Shown here: piece after piece, positions 61,710-64,000 of the stretch
Layout of the letters: each line of letters starts with the position of its first letter
Position numbering within the stretch: the first letter of the stretch is position 1
From: Apostichopus japonicus
Taxonomy: Eukaryota; Echinodermata; Holothuroidea; Aspidochirotida; Stichopodidae
Assembly (NCBI RefSeq): GCF_037975245.1
Contig: NC_092569.1
Coordinates: 2,335,501-2,399,500, forward strand
Reading direction: 5' to 3'
Length of the DNA stretch: 64,000 bases
Notes under the pieces: generated by a model
The model's database searches: none
The model's input: only the letters and a program-made list of their open reading frames with translations
Told to the model about the DNA's origin: nothing
Translations under genes and position numbers: made by a program

Positions 61710-63600
61710 GTAAGTACAAGAGCTAGTCTAGACATTGCACTGACATCCACCCTTGCAGTTGTTCCATTCTATGGCACAGTCATACATAATACTGTAAATG
61801 GCTCAGATATGGTCTACTGTACTTCCAATTGAGAATTAGCTAGTGTAGTTAGTTATTGTATCAGACATTCTTCCTTGCAGTTGTTCCATTCTATGGTAAG
61901 TCTTATATAAAATACTGTAAACGGTTCAGATATATGGTCTACTTCCAAGTGAGAATTAGCTAGTGTAGACATTGCACCAGACATTCTTCCTTGCAGTTGT
62001 TCCATTCTATGGCACAGTCATATGTAATACTGTAAATGGTTCAGATATGGTCTCCTTCCAAGTGAGAATTAGCTAGTGTAGACATTACACTGAAAATCAT
62101 CCTTGCATTTGTTCCATTCTATGGCACAGTCATATATACTGTACTATTAATGGTTCAGATATGGTCTACTTCCAGGTGAGAATTAGCCACAGTAGTGTAG
62201 ATCTATATTGCATAGTGTTTACACGGGTCCAAAAATCGGGAACCGGGTACCCGAGGGCCGTTACCCGTCGGGTATCCGGGTACCCGGAAAAAATTTGTTT
62301 ACCCTCGTGTATCACGATTTTCAAGAAATTACATTTTGGATGCTGTAATAAATGCATTATATTCTCTACTGACAATGTTTTCATGTTCAAATACGTAGGT
62401 GTAAGATAAGGTATAAAACCTCCCTCAATACTTTTTATTTGCTTCTGTTTCTTTCATTAACTTGTTAATAAATTAATTATTTAATTATAATTAGCATTAC
62501 TACTAACATCGCACTGCCGCCGCTGCTTATGCTAGCTCGTGCACGTCTATTGGATCAAACCATATAAATATCCAATTTAGCTCTTAAACAGTTTTTAATA
62601 CTACTACTATCTATTATGCAGGCCCAGGGTTCGCATTAAGCCGCGAGATTGCGCGATTCGCGCAATTTGATCACATTTGGAATAAACGATTAGTAAAAAG
62701 CCACTTGCGATTACTATTTTTTAGTAATCCCGTCTATAATCCATAAACATCGCGTAAAATTCCTTGTCAGCCTTTCCTTCTTTGAAATAAACGAATGAAT
62801 AAATAATAATTTCTTCCACATGGTAGCCTAACACCACAATAAGTCAATGAGAAATCAAGCTAAGCCTAACCATCTCTTTATTTGCTGGAGTTGTGACGCA
62901 GTTATAAGACATCCATGGAATACTTTCGTGATTGCTGTTACGTTCGACCACATGGTTGACTAACACCACACTAAGTCAATGGGGGTAGTCTAGCCTAGCC
63001 ATCTGTTTATTAGCTGAAATTGTGACGCAGTTATAAGATATCTATGGAAAGCTTTCGTTATTGCTGTTATCTTCGAACACATGGTAGCCTAACAACACAC
63101 TAAGTCAATGGGAAATCAGCCTAACCATCGGTTTGCATTTTTTTTTTAAACAATCACACTTTACGTATGATTCGGGTAATAAATTAGGAACCGGTTAGTA
63201 TCGCGTAGAGCGGGCCCCTTCGTTATTGCTGTTATCTTCGACCACATTTTAGCCTAACACCACACTAAGACAATGGGAAATCTGCCTAACCGTCGGTTGC
63301 CATTTTTTTTTTTTTTAAATCACACTTTGCTTAGGATTCGGGTAATAAATTAGGAACCGGGTAGTATCACGTCGGGCGGGTACCCGGGTACCCGGATAAC
63401 CCGTGCAAACACTAATATTGCACCAGACATTCTTCCTTGCAGTTGTTCCATTCTATGGTGCAGTCATTTATAATACTGTAAATGGTTCAGATATGGTCTA
63501 CTTCCAAGTGAGAATTAGCCAGTGTAGACATTGCACTGACATTCTCCCTTGCAGTTAAATGTCATACTGTAAATGGTTTGGAAGTCAGTGGAAGTACTGT
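61690..63600 (+). repeat. 114-123 bp tandem repeat derived from the HURP exon 5/intron junction
   Basis: The exon end GATATGGTCTACTTCCAA and the start of the intron recur at 61806, 61929, 62044, 62158 and 63490. The last spacing returns to about 122 bp once the inserted hAT element is removed. Each unit also contains TGTTCCATTCTATGG and, in most units, an acceptor-like CCTTGCAG. Several copies keep a donor-like GTGAGA after the duplicated exon end. The copy at 62158 has CAG|GTGAGA, as good as the true donor. The copy at 61806 has lost it (CCAATTGAG). Confidence 0.88.
62213..63414. mobile_element. Non-autonomous hAT-type DNA transposon, 1202 bp, intact ends
   Basis: Begins TAGTGTTTACACGGGT and ends with the inverted copy ACCCGTGCAAACACTA. 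It is flanked on both sides by the same 8 bp, ATATTGCA (62205-62212 and 63415-63422), as expected for the hAT superfamily. Subterminal GGGTACCCGGGTACCCGG-like palindromes lie at both ends. No transposase frame is present. The interior is made of three to four copies of a repeat containing GACGCAGTTATAAGA and CACACTAAGTCAATGGGAAA (about 62815-63340). It sits inside one unit of the exon-5-derived array, so it inserted after that array formed. Confidence 0.92.
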
Positions 63601-63737
63601 ATGTCTCTCTGGGAGCATATATGCAATGCAATATGTTTCTTTTCTGTTCCTTGAGTATGCTATCAGATTCCTGACATTATTGGTGCTAGGATGACACTTT
63701 TTTTAGTACTTTTATTTGTTTTGTGTATTTGCTATAG

Positions 63738-63845
63738 ATTGAAGATGTCAACAAAATGTTCTCAAATCTGTCAACATTGAGAGAGAACAACTGGCAACAA
63801 AAAGACAAGGAAGTTATTCCTCAAGTGACCAAGAAAGTTGTAAAA
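63738..63845 (+). CDS. DLGAP5: HURP/DLGAP5, coding exon 6 (gene continues past the window)
   Basis: Bounded by GCTATAG and GTAAGT, 108 nt, phase 0 to 0. It encodes IEDVNKMFSNLSTLRENNWQ followed by a Lys-rich stretch, matching human IEDVIHKFNNLIKLEESGWQ. The C-terminal part of the protein is not in the window. Confidence 0.93.
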
Positions 63846-64000
63846 GTAAGTTACCTTTGAAGAGCATATATTTTTTATTGCATTATTGTGTCTCTCTCCC
63901 TCGCATGTTGTCTCAGAGCATTTCTTGGTTTTGATTAGTAAGGTGCAATCAAAGAGCCTAGTGTACATGTCCTGGAAATAATTTAAAAAAACCAACCTTA

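Overview
This is a window of animal nuclear DNA. It is AT-rich, with long introns, GT/AG splice sites, many microsatellites and poly-C/poly-G runs, and non-autonomous DNA transposons. Three vertebrate-like orthologues can be read exon by exon: a Kv2 (Shab/KCNB) potassium channel, the E2 enzyme UBE2W, and the mitotic spindle protein HURP/DLGAP5. Sequence divergence, intron sizes and base composition suggest an invertebrate deuterostome, with an echinoderm as my best guess. That assignment is inference and was not tested by any search.

Layout. Bases 1-11.4 kb hold no gene I can recognise. They contain a ~28-bp minisatellite (771-1566), a G-quadruplex-like tract (~5.3 kb), a complete 787-bp hAT-type element with an 8-bp target duplication (7466-8252) and a fold-back repeat (9384-9692). 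Bases 11.4-28.8 kb (+) carry the Kv2 channel in two coding exons: exon 1 (T1 domain) at about 11494-12090 and exon 2 (S1-S6 and C-tail) at 26601-28811. They are separated by a 14.5-kb intron that contains a second copy of the hAT element (13159-14068). The stop codon lies inside a degenerate repeat that runs on into the 3' UTR. Bases 29-46 kb are intergenic: a 316-bp hAT MITE, a 187-bp tandem duplication, a TIR element with three internal repeats, a perfect 52-bp palindrome and some orphan exon-like ORFs.

Bases 46.2-56.75 kb (-) carry UBE2W in six coding exons (154 aa, complete). Its last intron is expanded by a ~185-bp satellite with poly-C tracts. From 57.1 kb to the window end (+) lie the first six coding exons of HURP/DLGAP5 (573 codons; the 3' part is outside the window). 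UBE2W and HURP are head to head with 358 bp between start codons. That gap holds a CCAAT box and a TTTGAA (CHR-like) element at the spacing known from G2/M promoters.

The 3' edge of HURP exon 5, with its splice donor, has been tandemly duplicated about five times into the following intron. One of those copies is split by a complete 1202-bp hAT element with a perfect 8-bp target duplication.

The three genes do not form one pathway. Kv2 is a neuronal/muscle delayed rectifier, UBE2W mono-ubiquitinates protein N-termini, and HURP stabilises kinetochore microtubules. Only the UBE2W/HURP pair shows an arrangement (shared promoter) that could link their expression.
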